From positions 1 through 5,099 of the forward strand of contig JAJTHJ010000149.1 of the NCBI GenBank assembly GCA_021298875.1: DNA of 5,099 bases, read 5' to 3'. Shown one piece after another: positions 5,075-5,099 of this stretch. The translations under genes were made by a program, and so were the position numbers. This DNA is from Burkholderiales bacterium (GTDB lineage: Bacteria > Pseudomonadota > Gammaproteobacteria > Burkholderiales > Burkholderiaceae_F). Every line of letters begins with the position of its first letter. Within the stretch, counting starts at the first letter, position 1. The notes under the pieces were generated by a model. It had not been told where the DNA came from. It saw nothing but the letters and a program-made list of their open reading frames with translations, and did not search any database.

Positions 5075-5099
5075 ATGCCCGACGACACTCAGCCCGCCA
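5075..5099 (+). CDS. Start of an unidentified gene, cut by the window end
   Basis: An ATG at 5075 opens a frame reading MPDDTQPA to the end of the window. AGAGA about eight bases upstream is a weak ribosome binding site candidate. It lies 54 bases after the structured repeat and on the same strand as the PuuA-type gene, so it could belong to the same pathway. Eight residues are too few to identify a family, and it may not be a gene. Confidence 0.4.

Overview
The window is a compact, very GC-rich stretch of bacterial chromosome. Four intact genes sit in two divergent pairs, and intergenic REP-like hairpin repeats flank and interrupt them. The base composition, the gene families and the 'CCACCCTAGCCCT...' hairpin element all fit a gamma- or betaproteobacterium. 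A Xanthomonadaceae/Lysobacteraceae-type organism is my best guess, but nothing in the window settles the taxon.

Layout from left to right. (1) Positions 1-143 hold a structured repeat. The first 33 bases are an exact mirror copy of the 3' end of the next gene. (2) Positions 144-854 (minus) encode a stand-alone class I glutamine amidotransferase-type hydrolase. (3) Positions 855-917 are a 63-bp divergent spacer mostly filled by a near-perfect palindrome. (4) Positions 918-1841 (plus) encode an agmatinase (SpeB type). (5) Only 10 bp further on, convergent to it, positions 1852-3321 (minus) encode a MocR/GntR-type regulator with an aminotransferase-like domain. (6) Positions 3322-3501 are the divergent regulatory region, with a candidate promoter and a REP-like hairpin. 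(7) Positions 3502-4881 (plus) encode a glutamine-synthetase-fold gamma-glutamylpolyamine synthetase (PuuA type). (8) Positions 4913-5020 are a second copy of the structured repeat. (9) A new gene probably starts at 5075 and runs off the window.

The genes make sense together as polyamine metabolism. Agmatinase converts agmatine to putrescine and urea, and the PuuA-type ligase glutamylates putrescine as the first step of gamma-glutamylated putrescine breakdown. The amidotransferase-fold hydrolase could remove the glutamyl group later in the pathway, the job of PuuD in E. coli, although it is not of the PuuD sequence type. The MocR regulator is divergent from the ligase and is the natural candidate to control it. 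The pathway assignment rests on family knowledge and gene context, not on any experiment visible here.

The most notable points are: the exact 55-bp inverted repeat beginning at base 1, which includes coding sequence and may be an assembly fold-back; the two-copy, multi-hairpin repeat that sits downstream of two genes in the same orientation relative to each gene; the 38-bp palindrome between the amidotransferase and agmatinase genes; and altered conserved residues in the MocR cofactor motif. I did not find a clearly new defence, mobile or RNA system.
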